DNA of 8,125 nt from an uncultured Acidimicrobiaceae bacterium (GTDB lineage: Bacteria; Actinomycetota; Acidimicrobiia; Acidimicrobiales; Ilumatobacteraceae), in NCBI GenBank assembly GCA_903919215.1, contig CAIXHI010000438.1, positions 1 to 8,125 of the forward strand, given 5' to 3'. Below, in pieces: positions 1 to 6,105 of the stretch. Every line of letters starts with the position of its first letter. Positions within the stretch are counted from its first letter, which is position 1. The position numbers and the translations under genes were made by a program. The notes beneath the pieces were generated by a model. The model did not search any database. It was given only the letters and a program-made list of their open reading frames with translations, and was not told where the DNA came from.

Positions 1-851
1 GACTGCACGCCGTAGCGGGCGCCGGCCAACGCACCGGTGACGCAGGCAACGGTGTCGGCGTCGGCCCCCAGGCGCACCGCAGCAGTGACCGCACCTTCGT
101 ACGAGTGCGTGGTGCGCAGACACCAGACGGCTTGGGCGAGGCAGCCCCACACGTTGCCGTTCGATGTGTCGTCGGTGTCGGGCGACCAGTCGGGTGAGAG
201 CATCTGCTCGAAGCGGCCACGCACATCCGATGGCAGGCGGCTGAGCAGCAGCCGGATCGCGGCCAGCGGGTCGTCGCCCTTCACGGCGCGGCGCATCATC
301 TGGACGGCGATCCATGCACCCCAGCCGGCGGCCGGGTGCTTGTGGGTCAGCGCCGCCTGGCCGAGCACGATGTCTTCGACCACCTCGTCGGATGCGTCGA
401 GGAACGCGAGCGCCATCGGGAACACACGCATCAACGCACCGTTGGCCGGACTGAGCGAACCTTCGGGCACGTCGTGCCAGTCGGTGTGCCACAAGGCGCT
501 GCTGGTGGTGACGCCAATGTCCTTGGCGGTGGCCGACCATGCACGGAACCAGGTCCACACAGTGTCGGCGTCGTAGGCCTGCGCCTGCAGCAGTGCCCAG
601 GCGAGCGCCAACCCCATCTGCGTGTCGTCGGTGAACTCACCGGGTGCCCACTGGAACGAGCCGCCGCCGATCATCTCGCCCGTGCCGCCGATGTGGGGAA
701 CGGGGAAGCGGTTGCTGTAGGTGCCGCGGGGTTTGAACTCGAACGGTGCGCCGAGCGCGTCGCCGACTGCGGCGCCCTGCATCAGGCCGATCACTCGCTG
801 CTTCGTGGCGCGGTCCACCTTGGTCCGCGGGTTCATCATCTTCTGGTGCAT
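1..851 (-). CDS. ADP-ribosylglycohydrolase family protein (DraG-like), 3' end outside window
   Basis: Read on the minus strand from ATG at 851-849, an open frame of 283 codons reaches the window edge with no stop, so the C-terminus is missing. Visible motifs fit the ADP-ribosylglycohydrolase family (DraG/ARH type). GDALGAPFEF lies at residues 30-39. FTDDTQM at 73-79 is the N-terminal metal-binding TDDT. NGALMR and then TH.HPAA lie mid-protein. GADADTVACVTGALAGA at about 262-278 is the C-terminal DxDT metal site. Such enzymes are cytosolic, use a two-metal (Mg or Mn) centre and hydrolyse ADP-ribose from proteins or small molecules; the substrate here cannot be read. The start is supported by AGGAGG four bases upstream. 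In-frame ATGs at codons 5 and 6 are alternatives. It lies 88 bases downstream of the SNF2 gene on the same strand and is probably co-transcribed. No ADP-ribosyltransferase is visible in the window. Family call is firm; the specific reaction is unknown. Confidence 0.93.
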   Translation of the reverse strand, partial: MHQKMMNPRTKVDRATKQRVIGLMQGAAVGDALGAPFEFKPRGTYSNRFPVPHIGGTGEMIGGGSFQWAPGEFTDDTQMGLALAWALLQAQAYDADTVWTWFRAWSATAKDIGVTTSSALWHTDWHDVPEGSLSPANGALMRVFPMALAFLDASDEVVEDIVLGQAALTHKHPAAGWGAWIAVQMMRRAVKGDDPLAAIRLLLSRLPSDVRGRFEQMLSPDWSPDTDDTSNGNVWGCLAQAVWCLRTTHSYEGAVTAAVRLGADADTVACVTGALAGARYGVQ

Positions 852-855
852 CTGG

Positions 856-861
856 CCTCCT
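856..861 (-). promoter_or_regulatory. Shine-Dalgarno site of the ADP-ribosylglycohydrolase gene
   Basis: The minus strand reads AGGAGG, a complete consensus ribosome-binding site, four bases before the ATG at 851-849. It decides the start in favour of this ATG over the two in-frame ATGs at codons 5 and 6. It is the strongest such site seen in the window, which suggests this gene is translated on its own even if it shares an mRNA with the SNF2 gene. Confidence 0.75.
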
Positions 862-871
862 CTTCACTGCG

Positions 872-887
872 AGCTCCGGCCGGGGCT
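872..887. repeat. GC-rich hairpin in the SNF2/glycohydrolase gap
   Basis: AGCTCC, loop GGCC, GGGGCT: a 6-bp stem with one G-T pair. It sits between the SNF2 stop and the ribosome-binding site of the next gene. No T-run follows on the minus strand, so a true intrinsic terminator is doubtful. It could act as a weak attenuator or RNA-stability element, or be a chance feature of GC-rich DNA. Confidence 0.25.
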
Positions 888-912
888 GGCGGTCTACTGG
901 TGGAACGCAGAC

Positions 913-935
913 GACACGCCGCTGTGTGACACGCC
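913..935. repeat. Short direct repeat GACACGCC x2
   Basis: GACACGCC occurs at 913-920 and again at 928-935, a 15-bp period. Between and overlapping them lies the palindrome GTGTGACAC (924-932). The pair lies in the untranslated gap just downstream of the SNF2 stop codon. It may be a protein-binding site or simply chance; nothing else supports a function. Confidence 0.25.
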
Positions 936-939
936 CTGG

Positions 940-2598
940 TCAGGCCCCGTTGCGGGCGACCTCTCGGGCGTGTTTGCAGTTGCCGCCGTAGGAGAAGCCG
1001 GGGCAGTCGCATACGGCGATGCCGTTGATCATCTCCACCGTGTAGACCACGCTGGCGTTGCGAGATGAGGTGAAGGTGCGGCGCACGACACCGGACTGCA
1101 TGGAGGCGAGCGTGTCCTCACGGAACTGTTCCAGCAGGCCGATGGTTTCCTCGAGCAGACCCATCGTCGGGCGTGCGGGTTCGGTGGCCATCGAGCCGCT
1201 CGGGCCGGGGCCGTCGATCGCCAGGTTCACCACGGTCTCGATCAGCGACGACTGTGCCGCCGACGCGGCTTCCACCCGGGCGACCATCGCCGCCTTCTGC
1301 TCGAGCAGGTTGGCGACGAACCCGTCGAGCGTGTCGGGTGCATACAGGTAGGTGACGAACGCCGTGGAGGTGCGACCGATGCGGTGGATGCGGTCTTCGG
1401 CCTGCCAGTGGTTGGCGGGCACCCAGTCGAGGTCGTTGAACACGACGTGGTCGCCGGCTGTGAGCGTGATGCCGACACCGGCGGCTTGCATGTTGCCGAT
1501 GAACACACGGATCTTCGGGTCGGCCTGGAAGCGGTCGACCGCCACCTGACGGGCGTCCATCTTTGTGTCGCCGGTGAGCGTGACGGCCGATGCACCGAAG
1601 CGTTCGACGAGTGTGTCGACGACACCCGTGTAGCCGGTGAACACCACCACCTTCTGCCCGGCTTCCACCAGGTCGCTGACGAAGTCGGCGGTCGGTGTCG
1701 CTTTGGCGATGGCGAGTGCGTGACGGGCCTTGTTCAACATGCCCAGGAACGTCACCCAGGTGGTGCCGCCGCGGGCCGGGTTGTTCGACAGGTAATCGAG
1801 CGCCCGCTGTTCCAACGACCCGATCCGCGACACCGGCACGGGCAGCGGCAACCAGGTGCGCACCTTCTCGGGCAGATCGAGCACTTCGCTCTTGGCGCGA
1901 CGCAACATCACACCGGCCATCACCTGCGACAGCTCGTCGAGGTTCGACGCACCGTTGGTGTCGAGCCCGTAGCCATTGTTGGTGGCGGCGCAGTAGCGCT
2001 TGGCGTAGCTGTAGAAGCTGCGGGCCATCGGGTGGCCCACCGCCTTCAACAAGTTGAACAGGTCACGCGGCCGGTTGGTCATCGGCGTACCGGTCAACAG
2101 ATAGGTCGCCTGCACCGACTGCTCGACCAGCGCGAGGGTGCGCTTCGAGCGGGCCGAATCGTTCTTGATGAAGTGCGCCTCGTCGACGATCACCACGGCG
2201 AACTTGCGGCTCATCAACTGAGACTCGAAACGGGTGAGCCGGTCGTAGTTGACGACCACCCAGCGCACACCCTCGGCGAGCGGATCCTTGTCGAGCACCT
2301 GCACCGGCGCCCCCGGCTCCACCATGTGAATCTCGCGTTCCCAGTTCAACTTCAACGACGCCGGGCAGATCACCAGGAACGGCCCAGCCGGCGCCTGTTC
2401 ACGTGCCGCGACGATCGCCGTGCGGGTCTTGCCGAGGCCCATGTCGTCGGCCAGGATCGCCCGCTGGCGGGACAGCAGGAACGCCACGCCACTGCGCTGG
2501 TGGTTGAACAGATCGGGGTACGCGACCCCCACACGCTCCGCAGCGGAGATGAGGAAGTCGGCAGAGAAGATGTCATTGCTCACGTCGATTGAACGCAT
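940..2598 (-). CDS. SNF2-family DEAD/DEAH helicase/translocase with C-terminal SWIM zinc finger
   Basis: A 552-aa protein with both RecA-like lobes of an SNF2 ATPase. Lobe 1: HQRSGVAFLL at 33-42 (Q-motif region), DDMGLGKT at 51-58 (Walker A), CPASLKLNWERE at 78-89 (motif Ia, very like SMARCAL1-type proteins), DEAH at 139-142 (Walker B), LLTGTP at 167-172 (motif III). Lobe 2: VVVFTGYT at about 317-324, GVGITLTAGDHVVFND at 374-389 and QAEDRIHRIGRT at 399-410 (motif VI). After a coil-prone, Pro/Gly-rich linker (about 430-500) comes a SWIM zinc site: C530, C532, C541, H543 (CxC-x8-CxH), nine residues from the C-terminus. SNF2 proteins move along double-stranded DNA using ATP and remodel protein-DNA complexes or re-anneal strands; SWIM fingers bind DNA or protein. 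No good ribosome-binding site precedes the ATG at 2598-2596, so a leaderless start or the in-frame GTG at codon 6 are possible. Family certain; in-cell role inferred as repair or genome maintenance. Confidence 0.95.
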   Translation of the reverse strand: MRSIDVSNDIFSADFLISAAERVGVAYPDLFNHQRSGVAFLLSRQRAILADDMGLGKTRTAIVAAREQAPAGPFLVICPASLKLNWEREIHMVEPGAPVQVLDKDPLAEGVRWVVVNYDRLTRFESQLMSRKFAVVIVDEAHFIKNDSARSKRTLALVEQSVQATYLLTGTPMTNRPRDLFNLLKAVGHPMARSFYSYAKRYCAATNNGYGLDTNGASNLDELSQVMAGVMLRRAKSEVLDLPEKVRTWLPLPVPVSRIGSLEQRALDYLSNNPARGGTTWVTFLGMLNKARHALAIAKATPTADFVSDLVEAGQKVVVFTGYTGVVDTLVERFGASAVTLTGDTKMDARQVAVDRFQADPKIRVFIGNMQAAGVGITLTAGDHVVFNDLDWVPANHWQAEDRIHRIGRTSTAFVTYLYAPDTLDGFVANLLEQKAAMVARVEAASAAQSSLIETVVNLAIDGPGPSGSMATEPARPTMGLLEETIGLLEQFREDTLASMQSGVVRRTFTSSRNASVVYTVEMINGIAVCDCPGFSYGGNCKHAREVARNGA

Positions 2599-2647
2599 GA
2601 GCGCGCACGCGATGTGACGGTGCGATGAGTTGATTTCAGTGGATGTC

Positions 2648-2669
2648 GGAGGCCCGCCTCGCGGCCTTC
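2648..2669. terminator. Possible hairpin between the RHH gene and the SNF2 gene
   Basis: GGAGGCC (2648-2654) pairs with GGCCTTC (2663-2669) across an 8-base loop, giving a 7-bp stem with one G-T pair. It lies in the 98-base gap after the RHH stop codon. There is no T-tract on either strand, so it would be an imperfect intrinsic terminator. It could instead slow or protect the transcript between the two genes. The rest of 2599-2696 holds no open frame that resembles a toxin. Confidence 0.3.
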
Positions 2670-2696
2670 AACGCGCCACCATTAAGGGCGACCGCG

Positions 2697-2891
2697 TCAC
2701 CCGAAGTCAGCATCGAGCCAGGTCTCCTCGTCGGCACGTAACGGTGTCCCGTGGTCGGCCCCAACTCGCTCCTGGCGAAGGGCACGCACTGCCAACGTCA
2801 CGGTGTCGCCCAACGTCGTGTTCAGTTCCGCGGCGAGACGTTTCAGTTGCCCATGCGTCGCCACATCGATCCGGACGCTCGTGGTGTTCAT
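2697..2891 (-). CDS. Ribbon-helix-helix antitoxin-like protein (VapB-type), no toxin partner seen
   Basis: A 64-aa protein starting MNTTSVRID. Residues 4-9 (TSVRID) would form the DNA-contacting beta-strand of a ribbon-helix-helix dimer, residues 10-24 the first helix and about 26-42 the second, followed by an acidic tail ending DEETWLDADFG. This is the shape of small actinobacterial antitoxins: an N-terminal RHH that binds its own operator, plus a short tail that would cover a toxin. A PIN or other toxin gene normally lies immediately downstream. Here the next gene on that side, 98 bases on, is the SNF2 helicase, and no toxin-like frame fits in the gap or in the divergent region upstream. 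It may therefore be an orphan antitoxin or a stand-alone regulator of its neighbours. The start could be the in-frame ATG at 2903-2901 (four residues longer); neither has a strong ribosome-binding site. The frame stays open upstream to 3038, but that Cys/Arg/Pro-rich stretch does not look coding. Confidence 0.75.
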   Translation of the reverse strand: MNTTSVRIDVATHGQLKRLAAELNTTLGDTVTLAVRALRQERVGADHGTPLRADEETWLDADFG

Positions 2892-3039
2892 GCAGGTGCG
2901 CATGCCACCAGCTTGGCAGGGCAACGGCTCAGCCGGTGTCCGCGCCTGGTCACGCGCCGGCCGACAACGTGCGTTTGGTGTTGTTCGCCGCTGACCAGTG
3001 CACCACCCGCACGGCGCCAGGCGACAAGGAGCAGACACG
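2892..3039. promoter_or_regulatory. Divergent intergenic region between the RHH gene and the TPR gene
   Basis: About 148 bases lie between the diverging starts and must hold the promoters of both genes unless one is leaderless. No convincing -35/-10 pair is visible on either strand. The clearest motif is the 11-bp palindrome CGGCTCAGCCG at 2925-2935, centred roughly 40 bases upstream of the RHH start. That position would suit an operator through which an RHH protein represses itself. ACAAC (2964-2968) and GTTGT (2979-2983) form a weaker 5-bp inverted repeat. The operator reading is inference. Confidence 0.35.
3026..3031 (+). promoter_or_regulatory. Shine-Dalgarno site of the TPR gene
   Basis: AAGGAG ends eight bases before the ATG at 3040-3042. 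It selects this start over an in-frame upstream ATG at 2998, whose His/Arg-rich leader (MHHPHGARRQGADT) would contain the ribosome-binding site inside the coding frame. Confidence 0.75.
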
Positions 3040-4485
3040 ATGACAACTGAACCGATCCTGCCGCACCACGGTGACGAGGGCGACTTCGAGACGATCGACG
3101 AACTCGACGACGCGATCGAGGCCGCTATCTACATGGTGAACGACGTGCGTGAGATCGAACTGCGCTCGATCGCTGCCCAGTATCAGATCGAGCACGGCGA
3201 CGCAGCCGACGGTGTGGCGCACTGCGAGCGGATCATCGAACTGCTCACCGAGCAGGAACCGCAGGACGAGATCGAGCTGATGGTGTGGCGTGGATTCCTC
3301 GGCCGGGCCCTCACCGAGGCCCAACGGTGCGACGAGGCCGAGGCGGTGTGCCGCGATCTGGTTGCCGACCGCACACGCGTACTCGGGCCCGACGACCCGC
3401 AGACCTTGGTGACTCGCGGAAATCTGGTGCGAGCCATCGGCCGAGGCGGTCGGCCCGAAGAGGCGATCGAACTCGCCGAGCAACTGTTCGCCGATCGGCT
3501 GCGGGTGCTGGGCCCTGACGACCCGTCCACACTTGACACCCGCGGGCATCTCGCCCAGTTGCACGGTCGGGCCGGCCACACCGAAGTTGATCTGTTGATG
3601 CAAGAGGCACTGCTCGTGGATCGGCTGCGGGTGTTGGGGCCCGATGATCCGGTGGTTGCGCAGACTCGTTACAACGTGGCGTACGTGTTGTCCGAGCAGG
3701 GCAGGCACGATGAGGCGCTGGCCGGGTTCCAGCAGAGCACGGCCGACTATCTCCGGTTGTTCGGTCCCGATCATCCGGCACATCTCACGCCACAGACGAA
3801 GGTGGCCCGCGAGTTGATGCACCTCGACCGTGACAAGGCGGCGCTGCGTCAGTTGGAGGCGAACATCGCCGACTGCTCACGGCTGCTCGGCGCGTATCAC
3901 CCCGACACGCTTGCCGAGCAGCACTCGTACGTGCGGTGCCTGAACAACCTCGGCAAGCACCGCCGGGCGGCCAAGCATCTGCAGGGGTTGGTGCCGGCAG
4001 CGGTGGCGGTGTTGGGTGCGTCGCATCCGTCTGCGTTGGCGATGCGGGCCGAGTACGTGGCCACGCTGCGGGCCGCTGGCGACGATGAGATCGCCTACTT
4101 CGAGTTCGAGTCGCTGCGTGTCGACGCGGCCGATGTCGAACCAGACAGCTGGCTCCACCAGTGGATCACCGCCACGCTGTGGGAAGGCTGGGACGAGCCG
4201 GACGACGAGGACGACGAGGTTGGCGAGTTCGGCGAGTTCGGCGAGGAGATCGATGGCGAGCTGGTCGAGGAAGCGGACGAGTTGCCGTTCTCGGTGAACC
4301 AGCGCAGCGTCGGTGGCCCGCCGGACGGTGAACCCGGCGAGATGTTCATGGTGTTCCTCACCGATGTGATGCCGCCAGCCGCGTGGACCGCGACCGTGCA
4401 GGACGACGGCTGGTTCGCCGACGAGTTCTACGCCGAGGTGCAGTCGATTCGCGATCAGGCGGAAGCGGCCGAGGGCGACGACTGA
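3040..4485 (+). CDS. Tetratricopeptide-repeat protein, kinesin-light-chain type, with acidic C-terminal tail
   Basis: A 481-aa cytosolic protein with no signal peptide or membrane segment. Residues 1-80 are acidic and helical. A run of six TPR units follows, each carrying a variant of the (V/L)LGPDDPxTL turn typical of kinesin-light-chain TPRs. The conserved glycine falls at residues 116, 158, 200, 242, 284 and 326, a spacing of exactly 42. A degenerate earlier unit may begin near residue 74. Repeats 1-3 are best preserved; 5 and 6 diverge (LLGAYHP, VLGASHP). From about 385 the tail is very acidic (EPDDEDDEVGEFGEFGEEID) and is followed by a non-repeat segment containing FMVFLTDVMPPAAW. TPR arrays bind peptides or proteins as scaffolds; no enzymatic motif is visible. 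The gene diverges from the RHH gene and converges with the NERD helicase gene, leaving 12 bases between stop codons. The partner is unknown; a link to the neighbouring helicases is only suggested by position. Confidence 0.92.
   Translation: MTTEPILPHHGDEGDFETIDELDDAIEAAIYMVNDVREIELRSIAAQYQIEHGDAADGVAHCERIIELLTEQEPQDEIELMVWRGFLGRALTEAQRCDEAEAVCRDLVADRTRVLGPDDPQTLVTRGNLVRAIGRGGRPEEAIELAEQLFADRLRVLGPDDPSTLDTRGHLAQLHGRAGHTEVDLLMQEALLVDRLRVLGPDDPVVAQTRYNVAYVLSEQGRHDEALAGFQQSTADYLRLFGPDHPAHLTPQTKVARELMHLDRDKAALRQLEANIADCSRLLGAYHPDTLAEQHSYVRCLNNLGKHRRAAKHLQGLVPAAVAVLGASHPSALAMRAEYVATLRAAGDDEIAYFEFESLRVDAADVEPDSWLHQWITATLWEGWDEPDDEDDEVGEFGEFGEEIDGELVEEADELPFSVNQRSVGGPPDGEPGEMFMVFLTDVMPPAAWTATVQDDGWFADEFYAEVQSIRDQAEAAEGDD
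3379..4134 (+). repeat. Six tandem 126-bp units encoding 42-residue TPRs
   Basis: Counting from the valine or leucine before the LG turn, six consecutive units of exactly 42 codons (126 bp) occur with no insertion or deletion. The first three share near-identical DNA around the turn (for example ctcgggcccgacgacccg and ctgggccctgacgacccg), while later copies have drifted mainly to H in place of the second D of PDDP. The pattern suggests growth by in-frame duplication followed by divergence. Confidence 0.85.
4201..4248 (+). repeat. Tandem 9-bp coding repeats in the acidic tail
   Basis: GACGACGAG occurs twice back to back (4201-4209, 4210-4218). GGCGAGTTC then occurs twice (4222-4230, 4231-4239), followed by a third degenerate copy GGCGAGGAG (4240-4248). 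They encode DDEDDE and GEFGEFGEE. As 9-bp units they keep the frame, so slippage would change the length of the acidic tail without breaking the protein. Confidence 0.7.
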
Positions 4486-4490
4486 CCGGG

Positions 4491-4509
4491 CTCGCCGCTA
4501 CTCGGCGGG
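4491..4509. terminator. Hairpin between convergent genes, overlapping the helicase stop
   Basis: CTCGCCG (4491-4497) pairs with CGGCGGG (4503-4509), a 7-bp stem with one T-G pair, around the 5-base loop ctact. It begins six bases after the TPR stop. Its loop carries the TAG stop of the leftward helicase gene (complement of 4498-4500). The position suits a terminator serving both converging transcripts, but no T-run follows on either strand, so this is tentative. Confidence 0.4.
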
Positions 4510-6105
4510 TGCGAGACCGAGGCGGACACCGACTGCATGGGGCGCGATCACGCTGAGGCCCGAGATGGCCCGACTGGCGCCGACGTACAGCAGCGAGTCG
4601 GTGACATGGTCGTCGGGTGCGGCCACCAGGATCACGTAGTCGAACTCGAGGCCCTTCACACGGTGGACGGTCTCGCAGATGATCGCTTGCTCCTGGCCGC
4701 CCTCCCATGGCACAAACGCGAACTCCTCGCGGAGACGGTCACGGAACGCACGGCTGAAGGTGGCGACCAGCACACGTGAAGGTTGGTGACCTTCCTCGTC
4801 GATGATGCGGTCGATCTCGGTGCCGACGTGTTCGGCGGCCAGGTCGGCATTGTCCGCTTCGAACCAGGTGATGCCCAGGGTCTCGGGGCCGCCGACGGGT
4901 GGCGGCGCGCCGCCGAGGTACTTGCGCAACATCCAGGCGATATCGCCAGTGTTGCGGCAGTTGCTGCTCAGTTCGCAGCGGGTCCAACCGTCATCGATCG
5001 ACGGCAGCGAGAAACCGCGCGGGTACAGCCCCTGTGCTTCGTCGGCGACCATCAGCACACGCCGAGGCCCATCGGGGTCGAGTAACTGTTCGAGCTGAGC
5101 GATCCACGCTGGGCTGAGGTCTTGTGCTTCGTCGATAACGATCGTGTCGAATCGCTGGAGCACGTGCTGCCAGTGACGTTGCAGATGATCGACGGCTGTG
5201 TGTTCCCAGAAGTCGCTGCCGGCGTCGGCGGGGATCTCGAGTTCGGGCATCCCGTCGAAGGCGAGTGCTGCATCGAAGAACGAACCAACGGTCAGTCGCT
5301 CGTCATCGGGCATGCGGTCGCGCATCGCCCCGCCGAGTGGGTCGTTGTAACAGGTGAGCAGCACCCGTTCACTGCGCATCAGCGCACGGCGAGCCCAGGC
5401 CATCGCAAGGCGGGTCTTACCGGTGCCGGCAGCGCCGGTGACCACGACTCGTCGGTTGACATCGAGTCGTTCCAGCACCCGCACGTGTTGACCGCAGATC
5501 TGTTCCAGCCGTGTTCGGGCCTGGCGGGCGCGGGCCTCGGGGTCCCAGGTGAACGTGGCGTTCGGTCGCAGCACTTTGACGATCGCCTCGAGGCCCTCGG
5601 CCCCGATTGGCTGGTTGCCCCATCGGTACGACATCAGCGCGGCCACCGCTTCTTGCGGTTGGTCGAGCGAGTGGCTGGTGAAGATCTGGGCCCGGTTCAC
5701 ATCCTCGGGGAGCGTGCCGACAATGTTGAGCGTGTTGGGGAACGCGACGGCGTACTCGACGTTCAGATGTTCGAGGCCGGGCACCAGCAGACGCAGCCGG
5801 GCCCGCAGAGCGTACGAGTTGTCTCTGGCCTGGCTCAGCGGCTGCGGGCTCATCGCCGACCCGTTGCTCGTCCACACGCCCTGACGGATCTCGGGCCGAT
5901 GGCCCTTCACTTCCACGACGGCAACACCTTCGCGTTCGTGGGCGAGCACGATGTCCATCTGCCGATCCCGGTCGCCCGAAAGGCCGACATCGGGGATGAC
6001 CAACCAGCCATCGGTGAGCCGGTCGCGGAACGCTTCGACCACCATTCGTTCCTCGTCATTGGCCAGTTGCGCCAGCGGAAAGTTCTCCGGAACCAGGATG
6101 CCCAT
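4498..6105 (-). CDS. NERD nuclease-like domain fused to superfamily 1 (UvrD/Rep-type) helicase
   Basis: From ATG at 6105-6103 the protein is 535 aa. Residues about 15-130 match a NERD domain, a restriction-endonuclease-like fold: DEER near 17-20, D51 in RQMDIV, and the E65-V-K67 pair in VVEVKG give the D...ExK catalytic pattern. The helicase follows: GAAGTGKT at 224-231 (Walker A), VIDEAQD at 323-329 (motif II), ADEAQGLYPR at about 354-363 (motif III region), SSNCRNT at 380-386 (motif IV), VHRVKGLEFD at 480-489 (motif V) and LLYVGASRA at 505-513 (motif VI). It is much shorter than UvrD (over 700 aa), so the accessory subdomains must be small. The fusion suggests ATP-driven DNA unwinding coupled to nicking or cleavage, as in repair or defence; this is inference. 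A GTG at 6144 would add 13 residues but has no ribosome-binding site. The chosen ATG has GGTGAAG about nine bases upstream, and NERD proteins usually begin at this point (MGILVPENF). Confidence 0.93.
   Translation of the reverse strand: MGILVPENFPLAQLANDEERMVVEAFRDRLTDGWLVIPDVGLSGDRDRQMDIVLAHEREGVAVVEVKGHRPEIRQGVWTSNGSAMSPQPLSQARDNSYALRARLRLLVPGLEHLNVEYAVAFPNTLNIVGTLPEDVNRAQIFTSHSLDQPQEAVAALMSYRWGNQPIGAEGLEAIVKVLRPNATFTWDPEARARQARTRLEQICGQHVRVLERLDVNRRVVVTGAAGTGKTRLAMAWARRALMRSERVLLTCYNDPLGGAMRDRMPDDERLTVGSFFDAALAFDGMPELEIPADAGSDFWEHTAVDHLQRHWQHVLQRFDTIVIDEAQDLSPAWIAQLEQLLDPDGPRRVLMVADEAQGLYPRGFSLPSIDDGWTRCELSSNCRNTGDIAWMLRKYLGGAPPPVGGPETLGITWFEADNADLAAEHVGTEIDRIIDEEGHQPSRVLVATFSRAFRDRLREEFAFVPWEGGQEQAIICETVHRVKGLEFDYVILVAAPDDHVTDSLLYVGASRAISGLSVIAPHAVGVRLGLAPAE

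Noticed and set aside
37..929. Overlapping rightward open frames (37-576, 336-929) opposite the glycohydrolase
   Set aside because: They show no family motifs and have low-complexity Arg/Ser/Ala or His/Gly composition. The opposite strand has clear catalytic motifs; these are antisense shadows typical of GC-rich DNA.
1384..2592. 402-aa rightward open frame opposite the SNF2 gene
   Set aside because: The translation is His/Arg/Gly/Val-rich with no recognisable domain, while the leftward frame carries every SNF2 motif.
2599..2696. Toxin gene partner (PIN or similar) for the RHH protein
   Set aside because: All three leftward frames in this gap hit stops quickly, and no start followed by toxin-like sequence is present.
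2904..3038. N-terminal extension of the RHH protein to an ATG at 3038
   Set aside because: The extra residues are Cys/Arg/Pro-rich without domain character and would overlap the leader of the TPR gene. The RHH strand starts properly at MNTTSVRID.
2950..3822. 290-aa leftward open frame opposite the TPR gene
   Set aside because: Its apparent repeats are simply the antisense image of the TPR repeats. The rightward frame has a proper ribosome-binding site and the TPR pattern.
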